A stretch of DNA of 64,000 bases from Longimicrobium sp. (GTDB lineage: Bacteria; Gemmatimonadota; Gemmatimonadetes; Longimicrobiales; Longimicrobiaceae): positions 1 to 64,000 of the forward strand of contig DASVQP010000101.1 of the NCBI GenBank assembly GCA_036389135.1, written 5' to 3'. Under the pieces are notes generated by a model. That model saw only the letters and a program-made list of their open reading frames with translations, did no database searches and was not told the origin of the DNA. The first letter of the stretch is position 1; each line of letters begins with the position of its first letter. Positions 1-8,554 of this stretch are shown here, piece after piece. A program made the position numbers and the translations under genes.

Positions 1-187
1 CCGTTGTCCGGACGGCTCGGTGTCTCCCGTCGCCGGTCGCCACCCGCCCGTAGCTACGGAGGTGTACCGTCAACTCCTCCGGCGGGACTTTCACCCGCAA
101 GAACACGCCGCCTTTGCACGGCGCACCACAGAGCCACAGAGAAGACGGCGAGAGGAAACAACAAGAAGTTTTTCTCTCCGTTTCCTC
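1..187. other. left-edge non-coding stretch with repeat
   Basis: No convincing gene is seen here; the open frames on both strands are short and of low quality. Bases 119-216 hold one copy of the CACAGAGACACAGAG inverted-repeat family. Its right arm runs into the 3' end of the LytR_C gene on the minus strand. Bases 1-118 are unassigned. Confidence 0.5.
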
Positions 188-216
188 TCAGTTCCTCTGT
201 GTCTCTGTGTGAGATC
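119..216. repeat. IHR-type interspersed inverted repeat, copy 1
   Basis: The left arm (CCACAGAGCCACAGAGAAG) and right arm (CTCTGTGTCTCTGTGTGAGA) are near-complementary and flank an A/T-rich centre. Related copies lie near 14709, 27606, 32850 and 63588. The right arm overlaps the last codons of the minus-strand LytR_C gene, so the repeat is partly translated. Confidence 0.75.
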
Positions 217-700
217 CGGGAGCTTTGGGCGCGCGCCAGTCCCTGCCGAGCACCACGGTGGCATCGAGATAGAGGTTGGAGTCGGGGCGGACGGTGACGC
301 GGCGAATGCCCACGGCGTCGGCCACCTGGCGAGCGACCTCGATCCTGCCCACGCGGTCCAGGACGACGGAGGAGTCGGGCGGGAAGCCCTGGCCGTTGCC
401 GAACTCCTTGACGTCGAAGCCGCGGTCGCGCAGGACGCGGGTGGCTTCGCGCGCCAGGCCGGGGCGGCCGGATGCGTTGAGCACCTGCACGCGCACGCGC
501 CCCGCCGGCACCGCGTCCGCGGCGGTCGCGGCGGCGGGGGAATCGGCGACGGCGGTGGGGAGGGCTGCACGTGAGCGGCCTTTCATCACCCCCGCGACGA
601 GCGAGCCGATGAGCACCGCGACCAGCACGAGCGTCGCGAAAATTCCGAACGTCTGGAGCCGGCCGCCCGCCGGCTTACGCTTCGCTTTCGACCTGCTCAT
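188..700 (-). CDS. LytR C-terminal domain protein
   Basis: A 170-residue membrane-anchored protein with a basic N-terminus (MSRSKAKRK), one transmembrane helix at about residues 18-40, a Ala/Pro-rich linker and a LytR_C domain at about 67-155 (VRVQVLNASGRPGLA, then RDRGFDV). LytR_C domains occur in cell-envelope proteins; the function is not known in detail. The gene overlaps the upstream YqeK-like gene by about 26 nt, so the two are probably translationally coupled. The YqeK-LytR_C order is common in bacteria next to rsfS. The last residues (HTETQRN) are encoded by an interspersed repeat, so the native C-terminus was probably replaced. The family call is fairly safe. Confidence 0.8.
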   Translation of the reverse strand: MSRSKAKRKPAGGRLQTFGIFATLVLVAVLIGSLVAGVMKGRSRAALPTAVADSPAAATAADAVPAGRVRVQVLNASGRPGLAREATRVLRDRGFDVKEFGNGQGFPPDSSVVLDRVGRIEVARQVADAVGIRRVTVRPDSNLYLDATVVLGRDWRAPKAPGSHTETQRN

Positions 701-1271
701 ACAGGGCCTGCGTTTCCGGGTGGGCGGTGCCGCCTTTTCCCGTGATGTGCGTCCAGCGGAGGCGCACCACTTCGCGAAAGATGGCGTCCATGTCGCCGGG
801 CATCCGCGCGCGCAGCGACTCGGTGTACTCCGGGTCGAAGGTGCGGCCCGGCTCCAGGAAGTCCGCCAGGTACAGCGCCCGCCCCAGCCTGCCGAAGCGC
901 GGCGAGCCCAGCGTGTGGAAGCGGATCGCCTCGCACATCTCCGGGTCCAGGTCGTCTTTGAGGCGCACCGCGGCGGCCGGGCCGTGCAGCAGCTTGCCCG
1001 GCAGCGGGCGGAAGAGGAGCGGCACCTCGGGACGCAGATCTTCCGGATCGGCCTCGCGCAGGACGTCGTGGAGCCACCCGGTGGCCGTCCAGCGCTTCAC
1101 GTCGCGCTCGGGGAGGGCGAGCGCGACGGCCCACTGGCGCATCAGGGCGGCGACCCGCTCCATGTGGGCGCGCCGCTTCTTCCCCGCGCGCGCCCACTCC
1201 GGGAGCTCGCCGCGGGCGGCGGCCTCCACGAGGGGCGAGAGGGGGGCGTCAGTCGAACCCGCGGCGGACAT
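675..1271 (-). CDS. YqeK-type HD-domain hydrolase
   Basis: A 198-residue HD-superfamily protein. Visible metal-binding features are H in AHMERV, the pair in WLHDVL, H in LLHGPA, H in RFHTLG and D in LYLADFLEPGR, in the order typical of YqeK. YqeK enzymes hydrolyse diadenosine tetraphosphate symmetrically to ADP. I chose the start at MSAAGS, which overlaps the upstream GlmU-like gene by 23 nt; an in-frame ATG 18 nt further upstream is possible. Genomes often carry nadD just before yqeK, but here a GlmU-like gene takes that position. A related HD nucleotide hydrolase activity cannot be excluded. Confidence 0.75.
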   Translation of the reverse strand: MSAAGSTDAPLSPLVEAAARGELPEWARAGKKRRAHMERVAALMRQWAVALALPERDVKRWTATGWLHDVLREADPEDLRPEVPLLFRPLPGKLLHGPAAAVRLKDDLDPEMCEAIRFHTLGSPRFGRLGRALYLADFLEPGRTFDPEYTESLRARMPGDMDAIFREVVRLRWTHITGKGGTAHPETQALYEQVESEA

Positions 1272-2013
1272 GCGGCTCCAGGATGGCACGGTTGCGGATG
1301 GAGGTGTTCGACAGGTAGTTGAAGCCCTTCAGCTCGACCCCGCTCCCCACCCAGCTGTTCACGATGCGGCAGCACGGCCCCACCACCGTCTCGGCGCCGA
1401 TGGTGGTGCGACCCTCCAGCACCACGCCCGGGTAGATGATGGTGTCGCGCCCGATCCCCACGTCCACGTCCACCAGTACGGACTGCGGGAGGAGAAAGGT
1501 GACGCCGCCCTCCATCAGCTTCAGCACCAGCCGGTCGCGGATTACGGCGCCGGCGCGCGCCAGGTCCGCGCGGGTGGTGACGAACGCTGCGTCGGGGTCA
1601 TGGCGGTCGCCGGCGCCGGTGCCCTCGCCGTCGTCGAAGAACGCGACGGGGCGGCCGGCCTCATCCACCGCGCAGGCGGCGACCCCCTCGTCCAGCAGGC
1701 GCTGGAAGGCGGGGCCGGCGCAGGGGGCGGCGGCGTGCACCCGCAGCGTGCGCCCCTGCCAGGGCGTCTCCTGGCCGGGGGCGATCACCTCCACGCGGCC
1801 GGGGAGGTCCGCGAAGAGGTCGGCCGACGATGCTTCGGGGTCCATCACCACCATCACGCACTCGGGGGCGGGAACCAGTGACGCCACGGCGCGCACGGTG
1901 TGCCAAACGAGCGGCCTCCCCGCCACCGGGTGCAGGTGCGCGGGGAGGCTGGAGTTCAGGTCGTCGGACCCCGGCTCCGTCAGCGGCAGCACGACGCCGG
2001 TCCAGGGGCCCAT
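1249..2013 (-). CDS. GlmU-like protein with degenerate nucleotidyltransferase site
   Basis: A 254-residue protein with the layout of a short GlmU. The N-terminal part contains HLHPVAGRPLVWHTV, matching the region after the uridyltransferase loop. The C-terminal part has hexapeptide-like repeats (about residues 165-245: IIYPGVVLEG, TTIGAETVVG) of a left-handed beta-helix. The usual catalytic loop GxGTRMxSxxPK is not recognisable: the matching stretch reads LPLTEPGSDDLNSSLPAH, lacking the Gly/Arg cluster and the Lys. Classic UDP-GlcNAc pyrophosphorylase activity is therefore doubtful. It lies 5 nt after panD and overlaps the YqeK-like gene, so it belongs to the pan operon. Confidence 0.6.
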   Translation of the reverse strand: MGPWTGVVLPLTEPGSDDLNSSLPAHLHPVAGRPLVWHTVRAVASLVPAPECVMVVMDPEASSADLFADLPGRVEVIAPGQETPWQGRTLRVHAAAPCAGPAFQRLLDEGVAACAVDEAGRPVAFFDDGEGTGAGDRHDPDAAFVTTRADLARAGAVIRDRLVLKLMEGGVTFLLPQSVLVDVDVGIGRDTIIYPGVVLEGRTTIGAETVVGPCCRIVNSWVGSGVELKGFNYLSNTSIRNRAILEPHVRRGFD

Positions 2014-2018
2014 GGCGC

Positions 2019-2393
2019 TCAGGACGGCAGGGCCCGCAGCGCGTCGCGCGAGATGCGGTTCTGCTCGTCCACGAAGATGAACCGCGGGCGGTAGCGCGCC
2101 ATCTCGGCCTCGTCGTACTGCGCGTAGGAGATGACGATCACCTTGTCGCCCGGGTGCACCAGGCGCGCGGCGGCGCCGTTCAGGCAGATCTCGCCCTCGC
2201 CCTCGACGCCCGGGATGACGTACGTCTCGAAGCGGGCGCCGTTGTTGACGTTGACCACCGAGACCTGCTCGTACTCCAGCAGGTCCGCGGCTTCCATCAG
2301 TACGGGATCGATGGTGATCGACCCCACGTAGTTGAGATCCGCGCCGGTGACGGTCGCCCGGTGGATCTTGGACTTGCACATGGTGCGCAGCAT
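2019..2393 (-). CDS. panD: aspartate 1-decarboxylase
   Basis: A 124-residue PanD of normal length. It makes beta-alanine from aspartate for pantothenate synthesis. The self-processing Gly-Ser bond that yields the pyruvoyl group is visible in YVGSITID. Other family signatures are [10 protein letters not shown] near the N-terminus, [13 protein letters not shown] and KVIVISYAQ. Translation may start at MLRTM or at the internal MCKSK. It is the third gene of panB-panC-panD and 31 nt after panC, so all the enzymes that feed pantoate and beta-alanine into pantothenate are encoded together. Confidence 0.93.
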   Translation of the reverse strand: MLRTMCKSKIHRATVTGADLNYVGSITIDPVLMEAADLLEYEQVSVVNVNNGARFETYVIPGVEGEGEICLNGAAARLVHPGDKVIVISYAQYDEAEMARYRPRFIFVDEQNRISRDALRALPS

Positions 2394-2424
2394 AGGGCCA
2401 TCCCCCTGTTCGCCGAGTGACCCT

Positions 2425-3279
2425 TCACGGCAGGATCGCGTTGTCGATCAGCCGCGTCCTGCCCACGCGGGCCGCCACGGCCATCACCGTGCCCGGCACC
2501 GCCCTCTCCACCCCCTCCAGCGTGCGCGGATCGACCACCTCCGCGTACTCGGGTTCGACGCCCGGCACCGCCATCTCCTTCCAAAGGGCGGCGCGCAGCG
2601 TGGCCGCGTCCGCCTCCCCCGCGTCCCACAGCGCGCGGGCCCGCCCCAGCCCGCGCGAGAGCGCCAGCGCGCTCTCCCTCTCGGGTGGGGAAAGATACAC
2701 GTTCCGCGAGCTCATCGCCAAGCCGTCCGGCTCGCGGACGATGGGGGCCACCTCCACCCGCACCGGGATGTCCAGGTCGTCCACCATGCGGCGGATGAGG
2801 GTGGCCTGCTGCAGATCCTTTTGCCCAAAGACGGCCACGTCCGGCTGGAAGATGCCGAACAGCTTGGCCACCACGGTGAGCACCCCGCCGAAGTGCCCCG
2901 GCCGCGACCCGCCGCACAGCCGCTCGGCCAGCCGCCCCGGCACCACCTGCACCGCGGGCTCGCCGTGCGGGTACATCTCCGCGGCGGACGGCGCGAAGAC
3001 GAGCTCCGTTCCGCGCGTGGCGGCCAGCGCCAGGTCGCGATCCAGGTCGCGCGGGTAGCGGTCCAGGTCCTCGGCGGGCCCGAACTGCAAGGGATTCACG
3101 AAGATGGACATCATCACCACGTCCGCCCGCGCGCTCGCCTCGTCCAGCAGCGAGAGGTGCCCCTCGTGCAGGTAGCCCATGGTGGGGACGAGCGCGACGG
3201 TCTTCCCCGCCGCGCGCGCCTCGCGGACGGCTTCGCGCACCTCGGCCACGGTGCGGGCCACGGTCAGCGTCGCCGTCAT
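2425..3279 (-). CDS. panC: pantothenate synthetase
   Basis: A 284-residue ATP-dependent ligase joining pantoate and beta-alanine. The nucleotidyltransferase HxGH motif is seen in [14 protein letters not shown]. Also visible are FVNPLQFGP, the substrate region VFGQKDLQQ and the KMSKS-like loop AMSSRNVYL. The length is typical. The ATG overlaps the panB stop codon (ATGA), which implies translational coupling. The longer open frame upstream of this ATG runs antisense-like through panB and is not coding. Confidence 0.95.
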   Translation of the reverse strand: MTATLTVARTVAEVREAVREARAAGKTVALVPTMGYLHEGHLSLLDEASARADVVMMSIFVNPLQFGPAEDLDRYPRDLDRDLALAATRGTELVFAPSAAEMYPHGEPAVQVVPGRLAERLCGGSRPGHFGGVLTVVAKLFGIFQPDVAVFGQKDLQQATLIRRMVDDLDIPVRVEVAPIVREPDGLAMSSRNVYLSPPERESALALSRGLGRARALWDAGEADAATLRAALWKEMAVPGVEPEYAEVVDPRTLEGVERAVPGTVMAVAARVGRTRLIDNAILP

Positions 3280-4100
3280 TCGAAGGTGTGCTCCGCGGCG
3301 GGATACTCGCCCCCCTTCACCGCCCTGACGAACGCATCGACCCCGGCCGCCGCGGCGTCGCCGATCTCGGCGAAGCGGCGCAGGAACCGGGGCTGGAACT
3401 CCGTGTTGATCCCCAGCATGTCGTGCAGCACCAGCACCTGGCCGTCGCACCCCACGCCGGCGCCGATGCCGATGGTGGGGATGCTGAGCTCCGCCGTGAT
3501 CGCCTCCGCGACGGCGCGCGGCACCAACTCCAGAACGACGGAGAACGCGCCGGCCTCTTCCAGGCGGCGCGCGTCGGCCAGCATGCGCTCGCGCGCCTCG
3601 TCGCCCTTTCCCTGCACGCGCACGCCGGTGACGTTCACCGACTGCGGGGTGAAGCCCAGGTGCCCCATCACGGGGATCCCGGCATCCACCAGCGCGCGCA
3701 CCATCGCCGCCGTCTCGGGCGAGCCGCCCTCCAGCTTGACGGCGTTGGCCTCCGTCTCGCGCATCACCCGCCCCGCGTTGCGCAGCGTGTCCTCGCGCGA
3801 GACGTGGTAGGTGAGGAAGGGGAGGTCCACCACCAGCAGCGCGCGCTCCACCCCGCGGCGCACGGCGCGCGCGTGGTGGATCATGTCGTCCAGCGTCACC
3901 GGGAGGGTGCTGTCCAGCCCGAGCACCACCTGCCCCAGCGAATCCCCCACCAGCACGACCTCCACGCCCGCGCGATCCACCACCCGGGCGAAGAGGAAGT
4001 CGTACGCGGTGAGCACGGCGATCTTGTCGCCGCGGCGCTTCATCTCGCGGAGGTCCCGCACGGAGACCTTCCGAACGCCGTTCCCGCTTTGCGTGGACAT
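3276..4100 (-). CDS. panB: 3-methyl-2-oxobutanoate hydroxymethyltransferase
   Basis: A 274-residue PanB, which transfers a hydroxymethyl group from methylene-tetrahydrofolate to ketoisovalerate, the first committed step to pantothenate. The Mg-binding aspartates are in LVGDSLG and VVDLPF, and the catalytic Glu is in VLELVP. IGIGAGVGCDGQVLV and HDMLGI are further signatures. The start at MSTQSG was chosen because AGAAAGG lies 5-11 nt upstream; a longer form with 20 extra residues lacks family similarity. It is the first gene of the operon, divergent from the RqcH gene across about 105 bp. Confidence 0.95.
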   Translation of the reverse strand: MSTQSGNGVRKVSVRDLREMKRRGDKIAVLTAYDFLFARVVDRAGVEVVLVGDSLGQVVLGLDSTLPVTLDDMIHHARAVRRGVERALLVVDLPFLTYHVSREDTLRNAGRVMRETEANAVKLEGGSPETAAMVRALVDAGIPVMGHLGFTPQSVNVTGVRVQGKGDEARERMLADARRLEEAGAFSVVLELVPRAVAEAITAELSIPTIGIGAGVGCDGQVLVLHDMLGINTEFQPRFLRRFAEIGDAAAAGVDAFVRAVKGGEYPAAEHTFE

Positions 4101-4170
4101 GTGCACCTTTCTCCCCGGCCCAGCCATCGCTAGGCGCCGCCGGGCCGAAATGCGGTCCAAAAACAGCGGG

Positions 4171-4199
4171 TTGACGTGGCGGGAAGCTAGCCGGATCTT
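4171..4199 (+). promoter_or_regulatory. candidate promoter of the RqcH gene
   Basis: TTGACG (4171-4176) is followed after 17 bp by GATCTT (4194-4199). The -35 is good and the -10 is weak. The predicted transcription start falls at about the GTG start codon at 4206, which would give a leaderless message. Pattern match only. Confidence 0.3.
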
Positions 4200-4205
4200 C
4201 CGGGG

Positions 4206-5864
4206 GTGTCAAACGCCATCCGCTTCGATCCGCCGCTCGTCCGCGCCCTCGCGGCGGAGCTGGACGCCCTGCTGCAGGGGCGTGCGGCCCACCCCGCGCC
4301 GGTCTTCGACAGGGACCTCTCCGCCCTCCTCCTTCTGGATGGCGGAGAGGCGCTGCGCCTGGACCTGCACCCCACGCGCGGCTGGGTGCGCATCGTCCCG
4401 CGCCCCGAGGGGCTGGAGGGGCACGCCCCCGAGGCGCGCATCGTACGCGTGGCCGCCGCGCCGGACGAGCGGCTCCTGCGCATCGAGCTGCAGGAGGGGA
4501 ACCGCTTTCGCGGGGGTGCGCGCTCCCTCTTCTTCGAGCTGCACACCAACCAGTGGAACGCGCTGCTGGTGGACGGCGCGGACCGGCGCATCGTATCCGT
4601 CCTGCGCTCGCGCGAGGCGGGCGGGCGGCGGCTGCACGCGGGCGAGGAGTACGCGCCACCGGCCCCGCAGTCGCGCCTCTCCGCGCGCACCACGGAGCGC
4701 GACCGCCTGCGCGTGGAGTGGCACCTGCGCCTGGCCTTCGTCGCCCCCGATCAGCGCCGCGGCGAGCTCCTCCGCGGGTTTGCCGATGCCAGCCCCCTGA
4801 ACGCCGACGCCATCCTGGGCGACGCCGCTGCCAGCGACGACGCGGCGGCGCTGGACCCCGCCTTCGAGCGCTGGTGGCACGTCCACGCGGGCGATACGGA
4901 GCCGGTGCTGCTGGACGCGCGCTGGGGGAAGCAGCCCTATCCGCGCCGGCTGGAGGGGATCGCGGCGGAGCCCTTTCCCACCCTCCTCGCCGCCTGGGCC
5001 ACGCTGGCGACCTCGGACGAGGTGCCGGGGCGCGAGCAGGAGATCGCGCGGCTCCTCACCCGCGCTCGCCGACGGCTGGAGGGCGTCCGCCGCCGCGCCG
5101 CCAAGCTGTACACCGAGCTGCAGGGTGTGGGCGCCGCGGAGCCGCTGCGCGCGCGTGGCGAGCTCCTGCTGGCCAACCTGCACCGGGTGCAGCACGGTGC
5201 CTCGCGCGTGACCGTGTACGACCACGAGGGCCGCAAGATCAAGCTCACCGTTGACCCCGCGCTGCGCCCGCACGAGAACGCCAACCGCTGGTTCGAGGAA
5301 GCGCGCCGCCTGGACCGCATAGCCGAGCGCATCCCCGGCCTCATCGAGCGCGCGGAGAGCGAGGTGCGCCGCTGGGAGAAGGGCATCGCCGCCGCCGAGG
5401 CCGGCGAGCCGCCCGCCTGGATGGAAGCCGCCCTGCGCCGCGCCGAGTCGAAAGAGGCGAAGAGTCCGGCGCAGATGCGCGACCGCAAGCCGTACCGCGT
5501 CTACCGCACCTCGGGCGGGCTGGAGGTGCGCGTGGGGCGCACGCGCGAGGACAACGACCGCCTCACCTTCCACCACGCCTCGCCGGGCGACGTGTGGCTG
5601 CACGCGCGCTCCGTCCCCGGCTCGCACGTGGTGCTGCGCTGGCAGGAGGAGGGCGCCCCCCCCGCCCGCGACCTGGAGGAGGCGGCGACGCTGGCCGCCT
5701 GGCACAGCAAGGCCCGCTCCTCCGGCACCGTCGCCGTGGACTGGACGCGCCGCCGCTACGTGCGCAAGCCGCGCGGCGCCCCTCCCGGCCGAGTCACCAT
5801 CCAGCAGGCGAAAACGGTGTTCGTCTCGCCAGATGGGGAGCTGGAGGAGCGGCTGCGGGAGTAG
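4206..5864 (+). CDS. RqcH/NFACT ribosome-rescue protein
   Basis: A 552-residue protein with an NFACT-N domain (about 1-270), a central Arg/Glu-rich helical coiled-coil part (about 280-420) and a C-terminal NFACT-R RNA-binding domain (VRVGRTREDNDRLTFHHA, then DVWLHARSVPGSHVVL). Bacterial RqcH binds obstructed 50S subunits and directs C-terminal alanine tailing of stalled nascent chains. Older annotations call it fibronectin-binding protein A. The length fits the family. The GTG start directly precedes SNAIRFDPPLVR, a normal N-terminus, and no good Shine-Dalgarno sequence is present. It is a single-gene unit followed by a repeat cluster. Confidence 0.87.
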   Translation: MSNAIRFDPPLVRALAAELDALLQGRAAHPAPVFDRDLSALLLLDGGEALRLDLHPTRGWVRIVPRPEGLEGHAPEARIVRVAAAPDERLLRIELQEGNRFRGGARSLFFELHTNQWNALLVDGADRRIVSVLRSREAGGRRLHAGEEYAPPAPQSRLSARTTERDRLRVEWHLRLAFVAPDQRRGELLRGFADASPLNADAILGDAAASDDAAALDPAFERWWHVHAGDTEPVLLDARWGKQPYPRRLEGIAAEPFPTLLAAWATLATSDEVPGREQEIARLLTRARRRLEGVRRRAAKLYTELQGVGAAEPLRARGELLLANLHRVQHGASRVTVYDHEGRKIKLTVDPALRPHENANRWFEEARRLDRIAERIPGLIERAESEVRRWEKGIAAAEAGEPPAWMEAALRRAESKEAKSPAQMRDRKPYRVYRTSGGLEVRVGRTREDNDRLTFHHASPGDVWLHARSVPGSHVVLRWQEEGAPPARDLEEAATLAAWHSKARSSGTVAVDWTRRRYVRKPRGAPPGRVTIQQAKTVFVSPDGELEERLRE

Positions 5865-5872
5865 GCCCGAAA

Positions 5873-6290
5873 GGCCCCCTCCCCCGCTCGTCACCTCGCG
5901 GTCCCTCCCCCAAAACAACCTGGGGGAGGGGCGTACGCGTGCGTCTGCCCGAGCGGCGGGCCCTCACCCCCCCCAAGCCCCCCTCTCCCAAACTGCTGGG
6001 CGAGGGGGGAGATCGCGGCCATTCCCGCGCGGCGCCGGCCCCGCGAAACGCGGCCGCTCGCAGGGGCGCGGCGCCGCTCCGGCCTCCCGACCGACCAACC
6101 GATACGGTAGGGGCGCGATTCATCGCGCCCGCCCTTGCCCCCACCGCGACCGCCGCCCGCCGCACCCAAATCGGTAGGGGTAGACCTGCTTGTACCTGCG
6201 TGTCTGCCCGCACCTACCCCACCTCGATTCCCGCTCTCCCCACCATGCCCACGCCGCCGGACGCGTGAACGGGGGGCGCACCCACACCGT
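5873..6290. repeat. composite intergenic repeat cluster
   Basis: This gene-free stretch holds several repeat families in tandem. A CCCCCTCCCC...GGGGGAGGGG hairpin unit lies at 5876-5935 and a related shorter unit at 5970-6010. The palindrome GGGCGCGATTCATCGCGCCC lies at 6113-6132. A TAGGGG(C/T)AGACCTG...TGTCTGCCC unit lies at about 6175-6212. The cluster starts 9 nt after the RqcH stop codon. Similar clusters recur at nine other places in the window. Confidence 0.75.
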
Positions 6291-6324
6291 GGATGCGCCC
6301 CCCGTTCTGCCGGACTGGCGCCGG

Positions 6325-8094
6325 CTAGTTGCGGTGCATGCGGACGCGCATAGCCCCGATGCCGCGTGAGAGGCCGCGGCTGCCGGCCCAGTCGCCGTTG
6401 CACGCCCAAGGGGTCCATCCGTGGTTCCAGGCGTAGACCTGGTAGCAGATGGACCAGACCGGGTTGTCGACCGTGATGCGGATCTGTTCCACGCGCTGTT
6501 TCTCATTTCCCGTCCACGGATCGGGCCAGTGGGAGCATACCACCGGCTGATCTCCGACGTTGGACTGGTGAACCTGGTAGCAGGCGATGGTCGGAACGTC
6601 GAGCGGCTGCACGCGGAGGCGGTTCATGTACTTTTCCTGCGTGTCGTACCCCGCCACCTGGTTGTTGTAGACCGTGCCTGTAGGGCCTATCCCGCTGATG
6701 CTCGCCTGGTACCCCAACGGCAACATGAACGGCACACTCGTTGGAGTGAGCGTGTTTACCGTTACGTTCTTGACCGCCAGCGATCCGTCGTCCAGGTAGA
6801 GGAACGGCTGGGTCGACGGGATCATCCCGACCGTCGTGACCCGGAAGTCTCCCGTGGCCGCGGGCCGGTCCCATGCGGAGCGGGTGGTCGCGCCCCGGCC
6901 ATGCAGCCACTGCCACGCGAGCCGGGGGATCGACGGGTTCGTGAACCTCGTAAGCGACAGGTTGTAGTCCTTCACGTCGCGCCCGTCTGGGAAGGTCACG
7001 GCAGGCTCGCCGCCTCCCGTGATCATGTTGTAGGGGAGCACCTTGGTGATGGGCGTACCGTGGAACCCATTCACCAGCGCTTCGTAGTAGCCGCGCTGGT
7101 GCTGGTCGAACGCGTTCGCCATGTCGTCCGAGCTGCCCCCCGGAGCGCCGTACGCCCTCATGTACCAATCGCCGGACGTTCCCGTCTCCGTGACCCAGAT
7201 CGGGCGGTTGATGTCCCCGTATGCGTTCATTACGGGGGTGAGCGTGTGCACAATGGTGAACGGTCCCCACTGGTCGTAGGGATTCGCGCCGTATGCATGC
7301 ATCGCCATGATGTCGAGCGGGTACGGCTTCCCCCCGGTGGCCTCGAACCCAGCGTACATCCCCTCCACGAAACGCAGGTTGGGCCCCTCCAGGCCACCGA
7401 GGAGCACCCACTTGCCTTGTGCCTTGAAGATCGGGTACACGGCCCGGAGCGTCGACGCGTAGCCGACCCCCCAGTGGTACGAGTCGACGTTGCCCGAGTA
7501 CTCGCGCCAGGGCTTGGCCCAGTTGGGATGGTCCTGCTCGTTCCAGATCTGCCAGAATTTCACGTCTCCGAAGGCAGCGACCATGTCGCTCAGGAAAGTG
7601 GAAAAATGCTGGTTGAAGGCCTGGAGCGAGGTGGCGCTCTGCCAGGGGAGCGGGGTTCCACTCGCCGCGGACGCCGAGTCGAACCACATTCCGTGGACCG
7701 AGAACACGAGCTCGAGCCCCCGTTCCCGCGCGGATTGTACCCTGTCGGCGATTGCCTCCATCTTGTTCGGGTCGTAGATCCCGTCGCCCTCCGGGTCCAT
7801 CTCCGCCCAGAAAATCGGGACACGGACGAGGCGCATCCCCGCGGCACCCGCCATGTCCATGTGCTGACGCTGCTGCGCCTGGCCGAACATGTGGATGTTG
7901 ATGCCGACCTCTGGAGCCTTGTCGTAGATCCATAGATCGCGTGTGCTCTGCCAGTGTCCGCGCCAGTCCGCGGGCTGGCTGTACGTGTTCGCCCTCGGCG
8001 ACGCGCCCCCTGGACTGAGGGGTGAGGACAGGGGCAGGTCGTCGGTGCACGCGGCGAGCAGCAGCGCCGCGGCGGCTACGAGTCTGATTCGCAT
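6325..8094 (-). CDS. secreted GH-A-clan glycoside hydrolase-like lipoprotein
   Basis: A 589-residue lipoprotein: the signal peptide ends in the lipobox LLAAC (Cys16). Residues 60-400 look like a TIM-barrel glycoside hydrolase of clan A. The probable acid/base is Glu186 in QIWNEQD and the probable nucleophile is Glu303 in WVTETG. The substrate cannot be told. The last 110 residues carry two Trp-rich ChW-like repeats (CYQVYAWNHGWTPWACNGD, then AGSRGLSRGIGAMRVRM), a module otherwise known from clostridial surface proteins. It lies alone between two repeat clusters. GC content is visibly lower than in the neighbours, which hints at transfer. Confidence 0.7.
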   Translation of the reverse strand: MRIRLVAAAALLLAACTDDLPLSSPLSPGGASPRANTYSQPADWRGHWQSTRDLWIYDKAPEVGINIHMFGQAQQRQHMDMAGAAGMRLVRVPIFWAEMDPEGDGIYDPNKMEAIADRVQSARERGLELVFSVHGMWFDSASAASGTPLPWQSATSLQAFNQHFSTFLSDMVAAFGDVKFWQIWNEQDHPNWAKPWREYSGNVDSYHWGVGYASTLRAVYPIFKAQGKWVLLGGLEGPNLRFVEGMYAGFEATGGKPYPLDIMAMHAYGANPYDQWGPFTIVHTLTPVMNAYGDINRPIWVTETGTSGDWYMRAYGAPGGSSDDMANAFDQHQRGYYEALVNGFHGTPITKVLPYNMITGGGEPAVTFPDGRDVKDYNLSLTRFTNPSIPRLAWQWLHGRGATTRSAWDRPAATGDFRVTTVGMIPSTQPFLYLDDGSLAVKNVTVNTLTPTSVPFMLPLGYQASISGIGPTGTVYNNQVAGYDTQEKYMNRLRVQPLDVPTIACYQVHQSNVGDQPVVCSHWPDPWTGNEKQRVEQIRITVDNPVWSICYQVYAWNHGWTPWACNGDWAGSRGLSRGIGAMRVRMHRN

Positions 8095-8269
8095 TCTGCT
8101 TGTCGGGGGAGGTGGGAGGGTAGGGGGAACTGAGCCTTTTGATCGGATCGGTCAGCTCGCAATTCCATTCAGAAGCGTCAACACGCTTAGTCACGCGAAG
8201 TGGACAATCAGAACACGAGTGGTGGCCCGATCTACCCTATAACGCACGAGACACCATGATCCTGCACAG

Positions 8270-8552
8270 GCGCAATGTGCTGGGCGACCTCCACGCCCGC
8301 GCTCTTCCACCGCAACCTGCGCCCACCGCACCACCGTAGCGGGCAGACCTGCGTGTGGCCTGCGTGTCTGCCCACCCCTTTCACTGCCTCGCCCCCGCTC
8401 CTTCGCACCCGAACCGGTAGGGGCAGCCCCACGTGGCTGCCCGTGCTTGCCCCCGCACCGACTCGCGCTCCCCGCACAGGTGCACGCCAAACGCCCCTCC
8501 CCCAGGTAGTTATTGGGGGAGGGGCCGCGAGGTGACGAGCGGGGGTGGGGGC
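8270..8552. repeat. composite intergenic repeat cluster
   Basis: The cluster has GGGCAGACCTGCGTGTGG...GTCTGCCC at 8340-8373, GTAGGGGCAGCCCCACGTGG at 8418-8437 and a CCCCTCCCCC...GGGGGAGGGG hairpin with CGAGGTGACGAGCGGGGG at 8492-8548. It separates the glycoside hydrolase gene from the MCP gene. The interval 8095-8269 shows no gene; it presumably holds the glycoside hydrolase promoter, but I could not assign one. Confidence 0.7.
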
Positions 8553-8554
8553 CT

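Noticed and set aside
2425-4659. A 744-codon minus-strand open frame covering panC and panB
   Set aside because: Only its last 284 codons (panC) have coding character; the upstream part is the shadow frame of panB and of the RqcH gene on the other strand.
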